Of a stretch of 8,878 nucleotides of DNA, positions 1 through 6,355 are shown one piece after another (the first letter of the stretch is position 1; the number at the start of each line of letters is the position of its first letter). The notes under the pieces are model-generated. The model ran no database searches, was not told where the DNA came from, and saw only the letters and a program-made list of their open reading frames with translations. The position numbers and the translations under genes are program-made. The DNA comes from an uncultured Clostridia bacterium (lineage in GTDB: Bacteria > Bacillota > Clostridia > Christensenellales > CAG-314), in assembly GCA_937915515.1 (NCBI GenBank), contig CALGIK010000299.1, positions 1 through 8,878 on the forward strand. Reading direction: 5' to 3'.

Positions 1-63
1 CTCCCCCTTCTTTCCTACACGTACGATTACGAAATGGCCTGCTTTGCGGCTCCTCCGTTTTAA
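1..63. other. G+C-richer edge fragment, identity unknown
   Basis: This stretch is about 53% G+C (32 of the first 60 bases by hand count), clearly above the AT-rich sequence that follows. In the first + frame it is open for 20 codons and ends at TAA 61-63, so it could be the 3' end of a gene lying to the left, but 20 codons are too few to identify a protein and the translation shows no recognisable motif. A minus-strand reading is also open for 20 codons. It could equally be the end of a repeat or of a structured RNA. From 64 to about 199 the sequence is AT-rich and I see no gene in it. Confidence 0.25.
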
Positions 64-199
64 ATAAGTTTTGCCTAACAAAATCAATTTAAACATGTGC
101 AACAAATAAAAAATTTTAACTTTTACATAAATAGGTTTAGCGCAGAAAAATCGAAAAAATAATTGATTTTGTATCTAAATGAAAAAATTCATTTTAGTA

Positions 200-228
200 T
201 TGCATTTTTTATCATAATAGAATATAAT
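200..228 (+). promoter_or_regulatory. Sigma-A-type promoter of the first lipoprotein gene
   Basis: A -35-like TTGCAT at 200-205 and a perfect TATAAT at 223-228 are separated by exactly 17 bases. The predicted transcript would start around 235 and give a short leader of about 15 bases carrying the ribosome binding site. The block ATAGAATATAATGT (217-230) is identical to the one around the -10 box of the second lipoprotein gene (1101-1114). Confidence 0.6.
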
Positions 229-239
229 GTATATAATTT

Positions 240-247
240 GGAGAAAG
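240..247 (+). promoter_or_regulatory. Ribosome binding site fixing the start at 250
   Basis: GGAGAAAG lies 2 bases before the ATG at 250; its GGAG core (240-243) is 6 bases from that ATG. This site decides the start. A longer reading from an alternative start at 163 would cover the promoter and bury the signal peptide. Confidence 0.7.
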
Positions 248-249
248 TT

Positions 250-975
250 ATGAAAAGAATATTATCTATGCTAATAATTTTAGTATTTTGTATCTCATTC
301 GCTTTTAGTTTTGTCGGCTGCGGCGATATCTTTGCCGGCAATTATCAGTCGATAAACAAGGAAAGATTTGTAGCGCTATTCAATAATATGTCGTTTACGG
401 GTTTTGAATCTTTTACCGACGGTTTTGATATAAGTATGCAGATTAAATGCGGTAAATATTTCGAACAGTATTACAAATTAACCTTAAAATATAATATAAA
501 AAAAAATCAAATGTCTGCGAAGATAATAATCGATAACGGTTATACCGATACCGAAACAGAATGTTATCTCGATGGAATATATTTTTATGAAAAAACTATC
601 GATAACAAAACAAATGAAGTCAAAACAAGAAAAATGCGCGATACATACGGGGAATACATTTCTGATTTATTATATCAAAATTTCATAAGCAATATCTCAT
701 TATTTCAAATAGGCTTCCTCGAGGATACAAGGTTTTTCGCTGATTTTTCAAACGGTGCAAAAATAATGGTCGTTGTTAATGATAAAGACGAAAAAACGCA
801 AAATTTAGGGGAAGTTTATTATGTTTTCGATAATAACAAAAGTCTCAAAGGAATAAAAGGCAATGTATTTATGTATGAAGATGAAAACATAAATATAATA
901 AACTATAAAATAATCGAATATAAAGGAAAGGTTAATATACCTAAAAAAGCGTATTCTTGGAAATTATTCAATTAA
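250..975 (+). CDS. Predicted lipoprotein, paralogue of the next gene
   Basis: A 241-residue protein of unknown function. The N-terminus is a lipoprotein signal peptide: M1-K2-R3, a hydrophobic stretch at about 4-22, then F21-V22-G23-C24. Cys24 is the probable lipidated residue after signal peptidase II cleavage, although Phe at the -3 position is not the most common lipobox residue. The mature protein would be anchored outside the membrane. It shares with the 256-residue neighbour the segments FVGC-x2-IF-x-GNY (21-32), DG-x-YFY (108-113), VFD (192-194), YED (209-211) and a late P/W pair (231, 237), with the same spacing from VFD to the C-terminal Pro, so the two are paralogues. The DG-x-YFY strand in a beta-rich lipoprotein loosely resembles LolA/LppX-like folds, but I cannot assign a family. 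The start at 250 is chosen for its promoter, its ribosome binding site and its match to the paralogue's N-terminus. A run of nine A lies at 498-506 (codons 83-86). Confidence 0.85.
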   Translation: MKRILSMLIILVFCISFAFSFVGCGDIFAGNYQSINKERFVALFNNMSFTGFESFTDGFDISMQIKCGKYFEQYYKLTLKYNIKKNQMSAKIIIDNGYTDTETECYLDGIYFYEKTIDNKTNEVKTRKMRDTYGEYISDLLYQNFISNISLFQIGFLEDTRFFADFSNGAKIMVVVNDKDEKTQNLGEVYYVFDNNKSLKGIKGNVFMYEDENINIINYKIIEYKGKVNIPKKAYSWKLFN

Positions 976-1083
976 TCTAAACAGAATTTTGTATGGCTTT
1001 TTCTTAAAAACCTTGACTGCCAAAGCTTATTCTTAAACAATTGCTAATGATAATACTTTTATGAAAGTTTTTTCAAAAATCTA

Positions 1084-1112
1084 TTGATTTTATTTTATTT
1101 ATAGAATATAAT
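1084..1112 (+). promoter_or_regulatory. Sigma-A-type promoter of the second lipoprotein gene
   Basis: TTGATT at 1084-1089 and TATAAT at 1107-1112 are 17 bases apart. The predicted transcript starts near 1119 and has a short leader with AGGAGG at 1125-1130, 5 bases before the ATG. The -10 region lies in the 14-base block (1101-1114) shared with the first lipoprotein promoter. I see no convincing terminator for the first gene between 976 and 1083, so readthrough may add to expression. Confidence 0.65.
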
Positions 1113-1135
1113 GTCTAATATATAAGGAGGGTTTT

Positions 1136-1906
1136 ATGAAAAAACTTTTATCAATCATTTTAATAACAGTAATCTGCTTATCCCTTTGCTTTTGCTTTGT
1201 AGGATGTAATAATATTTTTTCCGGCAATTACAAATTTGTTGCCGATGAAGATATAAATTCAGCTTTAATGGGTCTTGAGGCTCAACCTTCTTACGGCAGT
1301 ATGAACGGATTATACTTAAATCTTGAGTTAAAGAGCAAAGATCTTACAATGAAAGCTACCCTCAAATATCTTGATATCGAAAAACTCTTTTCGTTCAAAA
1401 TGAATATGAAAGGTTCTGCCGAAGGTATAAGCTTAGATACATATATGGAAGCTTATCATGATGGTGAATATTTTTATTCTAAAGCCAAAGCTTTAGGCGT
1501 TGAAGCTAAAACAAAAATGAAAGACGAAAACACTCAAATGCTTTCAGGGTTGATGGATAATTTTGACATAGTCGGACAAATTGACAGCGAAGAATTTGCA
1601 AATTTATTTAATTTTGACATAGAAACCCTTAAAGGATTGAAAACAAAAGTTTATGTCGACGATATCGAAGGCACAAAAATAAAGATGGTATTTTCACAAA
1701 CCGAAGGCAATTTTAACGCAAAAGGTCAAGCGTTTTTTGTATTTGATGCTTTAAAGGTATTTAAGGCAATGAAAATAAACATGACGGTATATGAAGACGG
1801 AAACGCAACTATCATAAAAATGGAAATGAGGGAATTTAACGGCAAGATAACTCTGCCAAAAGGCATAAGCGATTGGGAAGAAACAGAGCTAAATGAGTTT
1901 ATTTAA
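1136..1906 (+). CDS. Predicted lipoprotein, paralogue of the previous gene
   Basis: A 256-residue protein of unknown function. The signal peptide runs from M1-K2-K3 through a hydrophobic core to F21-V22-G23-C24, placing the likely lipidated cysteine at the same residue number as in the upstream paralogue. The mature part is rich in Lys, Met and acidic residues and in predicted beta strands. Shared landmarks are IF-x-GNY (27-32), DG-x-YFY (109-114), VFD (202-204), YED (219-221), Pro241 and Trp247. Compared with the paralogue it has about 14 more residues before and after the conserved core. The AGGAGG at 1125-1130 and the ATG at 1136 leave no doubt about the start. A substrate-binding or lipid-carrying role outside the membrane is possible but unsupported. 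The tandem arrangement suggests local duplication followed by divergence. Confidence 0.88.
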   Translation: MKKLLSIILITVICLSLCFCFVGCNNIFSGNYKFVADEDINSALMGLEAQPSYGSMNGLYLNLELKSKDLTMKATLKYLDIEKLFSFKMNMKGSAEGISLDTYMEAYHDGEYFYSKAKALGVEAKTKMKDENTQMLSGLMDNFDIVGQIDSEEFANLFNFDIETLKGLKTKVYVDDIEGTKIKMVFSQTEGNFNAKGQAFFVFDALKVFKAMKINMTVYEDGNATIIKMEMREFNGKITLPKGISDWEETELNEFI

Positions 1907-1969
1907 GGTGAAACCAAATAAAGGAAAAACTCTTAGGGGTTGACTAAATTAATTAATGTATAAAAACAG

Positions 1970-1998
1970 AGACCACATCGAAAATATGTGGTCTTTTT
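1970..1998 (+). terminator. Bidirectional intrinsic terminator between convergent genes
   Basis: AGACCACAT (1970-1978) pairs perfectly with ATGTGGTCT (1986-1994) around a 7-base loop, and a T run follows on the + strand (1994-1998). On the minus strand the same hairpin is followed by CTGTTTTTA, so it can also end transcription from the gene at 2033-2593. It lies 63 bases after the lipoprotein stop and 39 bases beyond the stop of the convergent gene. Confidence 0.85.
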
Positions 1999-2032
1999 GT
2001 TTGCTAATTGTTGTCTTGATTGCCGAATTTTG

Positions 2033-2593
2033 CTATTTGTCGTTAAATTGTCGAATGATGCCATTGGTCATCACATCGGCCATGTTTAAGGCTTCTGCCT
2101 GTATGTAGTCATATTCCTTTACACCTTTTGAATATTGACCGGTCAAAATAAAAACAGCCTCGTTTTCTGTCATACGAAGATGATCAAACAGTAAATCTCT
2201 CCATTGAGCTTCATTCCAAAAACGATTTATTGAAGCGAGAAATTTAGCAATATCTTCAGCATTTCTATACCATCTCTTGCGCTGCTTTTCCACTTGTGCT
2301 GTGTCTCCTGCTTTTGCTGCGTTAACGAGTTCAGCTGCAATCAATAGGTGATCGGTGAGAAGTTTTTCAAATTGCTCGGCTATCTGCTCACCATAAAAAG
2401 GTTTTAGAACCCTAGCAAAATCAACAGGGTTTTGCAAAAGCCTTTCTGTGACAACTTGAAGATCGGGCAGACTAAATGCCGTACTTAAAATAAAAAATCT
2501 GGTCCAAAGCACGTGCTCCGTCCATAGTTGTCTAAAAATATTTGATAATTGCAATTGACAATTTAATCCGCAATTATTATTTATCTGCTGCAT
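2033..2593 (-). CDS. Conserved helical protein of unknown function with three internal repeats
   Basis: A 186-residue soluble protein with no signal peptide or membrane segment. It resembles a conserved family I remember from Clostridia and Bacilli; I recall some members carrying the automatic label acetylglutamate kinase, but there is no nucleotide-binding or kinase motif here. The chain consists of three units. Each starts with L-x-x-[ED]-H-[VL] (His27, His82, His138, spaced 55 and 56 residues) and ends with N-x-x-D (Asn55/Asp58, Asn111/Asp114, Asn170/Asp173), which suggests three helical hairpins forming one bundle. The repeated His and Asp/Asn could bind metal, as in other helical bundles, but this is inference. 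The N-terminus has a CGLNC pair (Cys8, Cys12). The start is supported by GGAGG (2604-2608, minus strand), 10 bases from the ATG. The gene stands alone, and its leader holds a double palindrome that probably controls it. Confidence 0.85.
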   Translation of the reverse strand: MQQINNNCGLNCQLQLSNIFRQLWTEHVLWTRFFILSTAFSLPDLQVVTERLLQNPVDFARVLKPFYGEQIAEQFEKLLTDHLLIAAELVNAAKAGDTAQVEKQRKRWYRNAEDIAKFLASINRFWNEAQWRDLLFDHLRMTENEAVFILTGQYSKGVKEYDYIQAEALNMADVMTNGIIRQFNDK

Positions 2594-2621
2594 GGTTATT
2601 TAACCTCCAAAAATATCAAAT

Positions 2622-2651
2622 ATACGGTATTACAAACTTTGTATACCGTAT
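2622..2651. promoter_or_regulatory. Tandem palindromic operator-like sites in the leader of the 186-residue protein gene
   Basis: ATACGGTAT (2622-2630) and ATACCGTAT (2643-2651) are each a palindrome of the form ATAC-S-GTAT, and together they form a 9-bp inverted repeat. Their centres (2626 and 2647) are 21 bp apart, about two helical turns, so two dimers could bind on the same face. A further small palindrome, ACAAA-C-TTTGT, lies between them (2632-2642). The sites sit 14 bases upstream of the GGAGG of the minus-strand gene and just downstream of a possible -10 box TACAAT (2662-2667, minus strand) that has no good -35. This placement suits repression. The regulator is not in the window and its family is unknown. 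Confidence 0.55.
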
Positions 2652-2905
2652 TTACCATTACATTGTATGACATAATAGATATGAACGTGTATAAATTTCA
2701 TATATTTGTTGAATTCTATCTTATTTTTTAGCTTATCCGTTTTTTAAATGCTGTGCAATTCAGCAAAACTTTAGTTTACTTATAGCTATAGCTTCTTTGA
2801 TAAAATATATCTTTATTTACGGTAGATATCTTTTATAATTATAAAAATGCTATAAAATATCATTAATCCGTTTATCTCTTAATTACAAATATTGTCGAAA
2901 TTTGA
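2652..2905. other. AT-rich divergent intergenic region, no gene seen
   Basis: Most of the 348-bp gap between the divergent genes is here. I see no coding frame with a ribosome binding site, no tRNA and no G+C-rich structured RNA. It contains a perfect 16-bp AT palindrome, TTTTATAATTATAAAA (2831-2846), and a 10-bp one, TATAGCTATA (2781-2790). In sequence this AT-rich, either could be chance. Confidence 0.5.
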
Positions 2906-2934
2906 TTGTGTTTTTGAAGGCGATAGCATATAAT
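2906..2934 (+). promoter_or_regulatory. Promoter placing the transcript start at the permease ATG
   Basis: TTGTGT (2906-2911) and a perfect TATAAT (2929-2934) are 17 bases apart. Only 7 bases separate the -10 box from the ATG at 2942, so the expected transcription start falls on or within about a base of the start codon. No Shine-Dalgarno sequence precedes the ATG: the nearest purine run, GAAGG at 2916-2920, is 21 bases away and inside the promoter spacer. The gene would therefore be read from a leaderless mRNA. Confidence 0.6.
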
Positions 2935-2941
2935 TTGTGTT

Positions 2942-4240
2942 ATGAATACCCTTTGTTTGATTTGTTGCGTATCAGGCGTAGCATTTTTTTTATTGTCCGT
3001 AGCGGTTTTTCCGTCAATAAAAATCAAAAACAAAAGCGTAGCAATTTATTGGTTGCCGCCCCTTTTTGCCGCTCTGGCTCTAATAGCGTTTAACTGCGTC
3101 GATTTACCTGACGTATGGAAAAGCCTTACGGCAAACAGCAGCATAAATCCTCTAAAAATATTGGTATTGTTTTTTTCGCTGACGGCAATTTCGGTCTTTT
3201 TGGATGAAGCCGGTTTTTTTGAACTGCTCGCTTATTGGGTTTTGATAAAAGCCAAAAAAAGTCAGACGTTTTTGTTTACCGTACTGTTTTTTACTGTCAG
3301 TTTATTGACGGTTTTTACAAGCAACGATATAGTTATACTCACCTTTACGCCCTTTATTTGCTATTTTTGTAAAAACGCAAAAATTAATCCTCTGCCATAC
3401 CTTGTCGGCGAATTTGTTGCAGCTAATACTTTCAGTCTGCTGCTGATTATCGGAAATCCCACAAATATTTATCTCGGCGCTTCCTTTTCCGTCAGTTTTG
3501 AACAATATTTTATTAAAATGGCACTGCCTGCTCTTGCCGGCGGAGTGACTGCTTTTTTGGTGCTGTTTTTGTTTTTCAATAAAACTTTAAAAAAGCCTTT
3601 AATCAGCGACGTTTTACCGCCCTCAAAAAAGAACAAGTTTTTGATGGTGTTAGGGCTTGTGATTTTAACCGGTTGTACTCTTATGTTGACGGTCTCGGGT
3701 TATCTTAATATAGAAATGTGGCAAATTTGTCTTTGTTTTGCTTTAATCCTGTTTATGATTGCCGCCATTTATTTTTTAGCGACAAAACAACGGGCAATTG
3801 CCATCAAGTCCACCTTTAAACGTATACCTTATCTCCTTGCGCCCTTTATATTGTCAATGTTTGTGATGGTTTTAGCTCTGGAAAAAAACGGCTTTACGGA
3901 AAAAATTGCTCAAATGTTAACAATGGGCAACAATGTATTTTCTTTCGGCGCTGCGTCATACTTGTTTTCAAATATCATAAACAATATACCTATGAGCGTA
4001 CTGTTTTCTTCTGTGTGCGCTAAACTGTCCAACCCTTTGCCTGCCGTTTTTGCTTCAATTGTCGGCAGTAATTACGGCGCGCTGTTAACCCCCGTCGGTG
4101 CGCTTGCGGGCATTATGTGGACGGATTTATTGAAAACGCACGGAGTAAGTATGCGTTTACCCAAATTTGTGCTTTACTGCGGAGTATGCTCGATTATCTC
4201 GCTTTTTGTAACGCTTTTGGTTTTGAATTTTATAATATAG
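2942..4240 (+). CDS. ArsB/NhaD-type ion transporter superfamily permease
   Basis: A 432-residue integral membrane protein with about ten to twelve hydrophobic segments, the first at residues 4-24, and a cytoplasmic-looking basic loop near 213-232. It has the two-halved signature of the ArsB/NhaD branch of the ion transporter superfamily: T126-S127-N128-D129 followed by G171-N172-P173-T174-N175 in the first half, and S343-N344-I-I-N347-N348 followed by G375-S-N-Y with T383-P384-V-G386 and Trp393 in the second. In ArsB and NhaD relatives these paired re-entrant regions form the transport site. Length is normal for the family. Possible substrates are arsenite, Na+ in exchange for H+, or an organic anion; no arsR, arsC or arsA is next to it, so I give no symbol. 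An in-frame TAG at 2924-2926 with no start codon between it and 2942 makes ATG 2942 the earliest start. A T8 run lies at 2984-2991. Confidence 0.8.
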   Translation: MNTLCLICCVSGVAFFLLSVAVFPSIKIKNKSVAIYWLPPLFAALALIAFNCVDLPDVWKSLTANSSINPLKILVLFFSLTAISVFLDEAGFFELLAYWVLIKAKKSQTFLFTVLFFTVSLLTVFTSNDIVILTFTPFICYFCKNAKINPLPYLVGEFVAANTFSLLLIIGNPTNIYLGASFSVSFEQYFIKMALPALAGGVTAFLVLFLFFNKTLKKPLISDVLPPSKKNKFLMVLGLVILTGCTLMLTVSGYLNIEMWQICLCFALILFMIAAIYFLATKQRAIAIKSTFKRIPYLLAPFILSMFVMVLALEKNGFTEKIAQMLTMGNNVFSFGAASYLFSNIINNIPMSVLFSSVCAKLSNPLPAVFASIVGSNYGALLTPVGALAGIMWTDLLKTHGVSMRLPKFVLYCGVCSIISLFVTLLVLNFII

Positions 4241-4274
4241 CTAAAGCTTTTAAACATTGCCAAAATTTGCTAAA

Positions 4275-4303
4275 AAAAAGAAGAGGCAAAAATCTCTTCT
4301 TTT
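4275..4303 (-). terminator. Bidirectional intrinsic terminator, stronger on the minus strand
   Basis: AAAAGAAGAG (4276-4285) pairs with CTCTTCTTTT (4294-4303) around a short A-rich loop, with one extra G-T pair possible at the loop side. On the minus strand the stem runs into a T8 tract (complement of the A run 4272-4279), giving a good terminator for the GATE protein gene ending at 4382. On the + strand it lies 35 bases after the permease stop and is followed by TTTT-G-TTT, so it serves that gene as well. Confidence 0.8.
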
Positions 4304-4381
4304 GTTTACTCTTATTTTTTGATTTTCTTTCGCTAATTGTAATTATGTATTACGCTTTTGTATTTACATATTTGTTTTGTT

Positions 4382-5710
4382 TTAGAGCATCAAAAGTATC
4401 AGCGAGACCATGGCATTGGCTAATATACCTGCAACTATGCCGCCAATAGTATGAAAAAGTATCGCCCAGCCTGTCATTTCCCTCATTTTTAAGCTGTCCA
4501 TCATCGAAACATGCGTCGAAAGATATCCGCTCCAAAACATACACATCGCCGTGAAAACAGCCACGTTGTTTGGCGTCAAAAAGAGTTTACCGGTTGTTAA
4601 CCCTTTTTCGATAACACCTAAAGCCGCGCCTGCGCTGCCCAAAGCCGTCAATGGGACGGCAATGCTTGTCGATGACTCAAAGCCGAACAAAAATTTGAGG
4701 GCGGGCGCCATCCAGTCACCTAATAAAGGTATAAACCCTATACCTTCGTTTATTCCGCCTGTATAATCGTCTATCGGCTTGCCGTTAGAGAGCATAAGTA
4801 CCAAAGTGGCAATTATGAGTACGCCGGGTATAATACCTAAACCCAACTTTACCCCTCTTTGTCCTCCGTCAAGCAGTGCGCTTATCATTCGGCTTAAAAA
4901 ATTGCCTTGGCGCACTTCCCTAAAACGCTCAATATCGTAGCTGACTTCGGCGGCTTCGCCCTCGACTGCTTGTGTATCCGCGCCGTAATGTTTTTTTGTG
5001 ACGGAAAGCATCAATCGTGAAATAATTATGCTGGTAATAAATACTGCAAAAAATCCGACAAATACAGGCCAAACAAAATTATCTCCACTGCTTGTCTTAA
5101 ATGACATCATGGTGACCAAAACAATAAGGCCCATTCCGTAAGTGGTGCCTATGTTGGTAAGCGTAGCAAGCTGATATTTTTTAAAATAGCGTCGGTAGCC
5201 GTTGTTTTCGGCAAGCGTCAATACGGCAGGATTGTCGGATAAAAAAGATGACAGTATCGCCATGCTTGTTGCGCCCGGCATGCCAAAAAGCGGTTTCATA
5301 AGCGGAGCAAAAATTTTGTTGGCTATACTGATAACGCCAAATTCGCTTAAAATCTCCGCCAGTGCACCCATTATTACGATGATTGCAAGTAAATACCAAA
5401 CCGTTTCGGTAAGCAGATTATATGCTGTATTAAACATACTGTTTATGGCGTTGCTAAAACCCATAATAAAGCCGAAAGCGGCTAAACAAGCGACCACCAA
5501 CAATAAACAAATAAAACCTTCTAAGCTGACTGCTTTTTTTAGCAGAGGCTCCTGATTAACAATTTTTGCCGAAGTTAAGCAGGAATTTGTTTGTTCTTTT
5601 ACTAAAAGCGGCTCCCTTTCGGGAGCTTCAGTTTTGTTTAAAATAGTATTAGATTCCTTTGTGTTTTTTGTATCATCCACCCCTACGGGCGGAATCGAAA
5701 AATCGTTCAT
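4382..5710 (-). CDS. YjiH-like membrane protein with nucleoside-recognition (GATE) segments
   Basis: A 442-residue polytopic membrane protein. After a hydrophilic tail of about 60 residues, hydrophobic segments run at about 65-85, 100-122, 185-203, 212-232, 288-307, 345-365, 380-400 and 415-441. Two segments are related: L141-F-G-M with T148-S149 and L341-F-G-F with T348-S349, 200 residues apart, each followed by a small-residue-rich membrane stretch. This matches the GATE type of membrane protein typified by YjiH, whose transported substrate is unknown. The tail holds two similar short motifs, EPLLVKE (33-39) and EPLLKKA (54-60), and is unusual for the family. The start is supported by GGAGAG (5718-5723, minus strand), 7 bases from the ATG. 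The gene begins 51 bases after the stop of the cyclase-family gene with no terminator between, so the two are probably one transcript and this one is read from its own ribosome binding site. Confidence 0.8.
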   Translation of the reverse strand: MNDFSIPPVGVDDTKNTKESNTILNKTEAPEREPLLVKEQTNSCLTSAKIVNQEPLLKKAVSLEGFICLLLVVACLAAFGFIMGFSNAINSMFNTAYNLLTETVWYLLAIIVIMGALAEILSEFGVISIANKIFAPLMKPLFGMPGATSMAILSSFLSDNPAVLTLAENNGYRRYFKKYQLATLTNIGTTYGMGLIVLVTMMSFKTSSGDNFVWPVFVGFFAVFITSIIISRLMLSVTKKHYGADTQAVEGEAAEVSYDIERFREVRQGNFLSRMISALLDGGQRGVKLGLGIIPGVLIIATLVLMLSNGKPIDDYTGGINEGIGFIPLLGDWMAPALKFLFGFESSTSIAVPLTALGSAGAALGVIEKGLTTGKLFLTPNNVAVFTAMCMFWSGYLSTHVSMMDSLKMREMTGWAILFHTIGGIVAGILANAMVSLILLML

Positions 5711-5761
5711 TGTTTATCTCTCCATACTGCAAATGAAGTTTAACAATTTATTTATGCTCTG

Positions 5762-6349
5762 TCAATCGTTTTTGAGGGCTTGCTTTTTTTGTATAATTCT
5801 GCCGTTTTTTATAAGCAATGCACGTACTGGTGCGGCTTCGAGATAATCAAATTTTGCGGGCAATGCAATCAAAAAATAACTGCCTTTCTTTACGTGAGAT
5901 AGCTGCAAATTTTCTAAAACAATGACGTTTTGCATAAGTAAAATTTGGTGCGTAGTTTTGTCGCCTATGCTTAAGCCTTCGACGCCTAAAAGTTCCACAT
6001 TTTTTTCTATCAGCTTTTCTGCTAAATCAGCGTCTATTTGCCCCTCTTTTATCAAGATTTTATTTGAGATTTTTCTGTTACGTTTTAATTTATCAATAAG
6101 ATTTTTTGTATCGGTAACAAGACATTCTCCTATGCATTTGTTTAAATTTAATTTTTCAACGGTAATTCCGTCCGTTAAAACGTGATTAGGCGCATCAATA
6201 TGCGTGCCGTTATGAACGCACATTATTATATCGCTGACGGTGTAATCGTCCCCTTTTTTTGTATCGGTGCGTTTATTTACCGTCGGCACTGTGTCTCCCT
6301 TAAAAACTTCAGCCTCAAAAAGATTTTTAGTAATATCAATAATTTCCAT
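5762..6349 (-). CDS. Cyclase-family metal-dependent hydrolase (kynurenine formamidase-like)
   Basis: A 195-residue cytoplasmic protein of the cyclase / KynB-like family, whose known members hydrolyse N-formylkynurenine, other amides or cyclic substrates using divalent metal. The signature H46-N-G-T-H50-I-D52-A-P-N-H56 is complete. H134 and E146 lie 12 residues apart, as do the remaining metal ligands of KynB, so ligands and the general-base His (H56) all appear present. The C-terminal APVRALL segment (173-179) is also typical. The region that usually reads GVDTPS is GVEGLS (122-127), and no tryptophan-catabolism genes are nearby, so the substrate is open. I start it at the Met that opens MEIIDIT; a 16-residue longer reading from 6397 would run through the promoter and add a hydrophobic, unrelated stretch. 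No Shine-Dalgarno sequence precedes the ATG, and the promoter lies directly against it. First gene of a probable two-gene unit with the GATE protein. Confidence 0.85.
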   Translation of the reverse strand: MEIIDITKNLFEAEVFKGDTVPTVNKRTDTKKGDDYTVSDIIMCVHNGTHIDAPNHVLTDGITVEKLNLNKCIGECLVTDTKNLIDKLKRNRKISNKILIKEGQIDADLAEKLIEKNVELLGVEGLSIGDKTTHQILLMQNVIVLENLQLSHVKKGSYFLIALPAKFDYLEAAPVRALLIKNGRIIQKKQALKND

Positions 6350-6355
6350 AAAATA

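Noticed and set aside
163..249. A longer start for the first lipoprotein (29 extra codons)
   Set aside because: It would overlap the -35/-10 pair, has no ribosome binding site, and would place the signal peptide internally; ATG 250 has GGAG at the right distance and matches the paralogue.
1940..1964. TTGACT followed by TATAAA as a promoter
   Set aside because: The spacing is 13 bases, too short, and it would drive straight into a terminator with no gene behind it.
2033..2593. Acetylglutamate kinase as the function of the 186-residue protein
   Set aside because: I recall this label on some relatives, but the protein is short, all-helical in appearance and has no kinase or nucleotide-binding motif.
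2831..2846. A perfect 16-bp AT palindrome as an operator
   Set aside because: It contains only A and T in a very AT-rich gap, so chance is a reasonable explanation, and it is about 60 bases from the nearest promoter element.
5202..5555. A 117-codon + strand frame opposite the GATE protein gene
   Set aside because: It lies wholly within a well-supported membrane-protein gene on the other strand, lacks a ribosome binding site and has no recognisable motif.
6254..6265. An A-AAA-AAA slippery heptamer in the hydrolase gene as a programmed frameshift
   Set aside because: The normal frame gives a complete, motif-intact protein; nothing suggests a useful shifted product.
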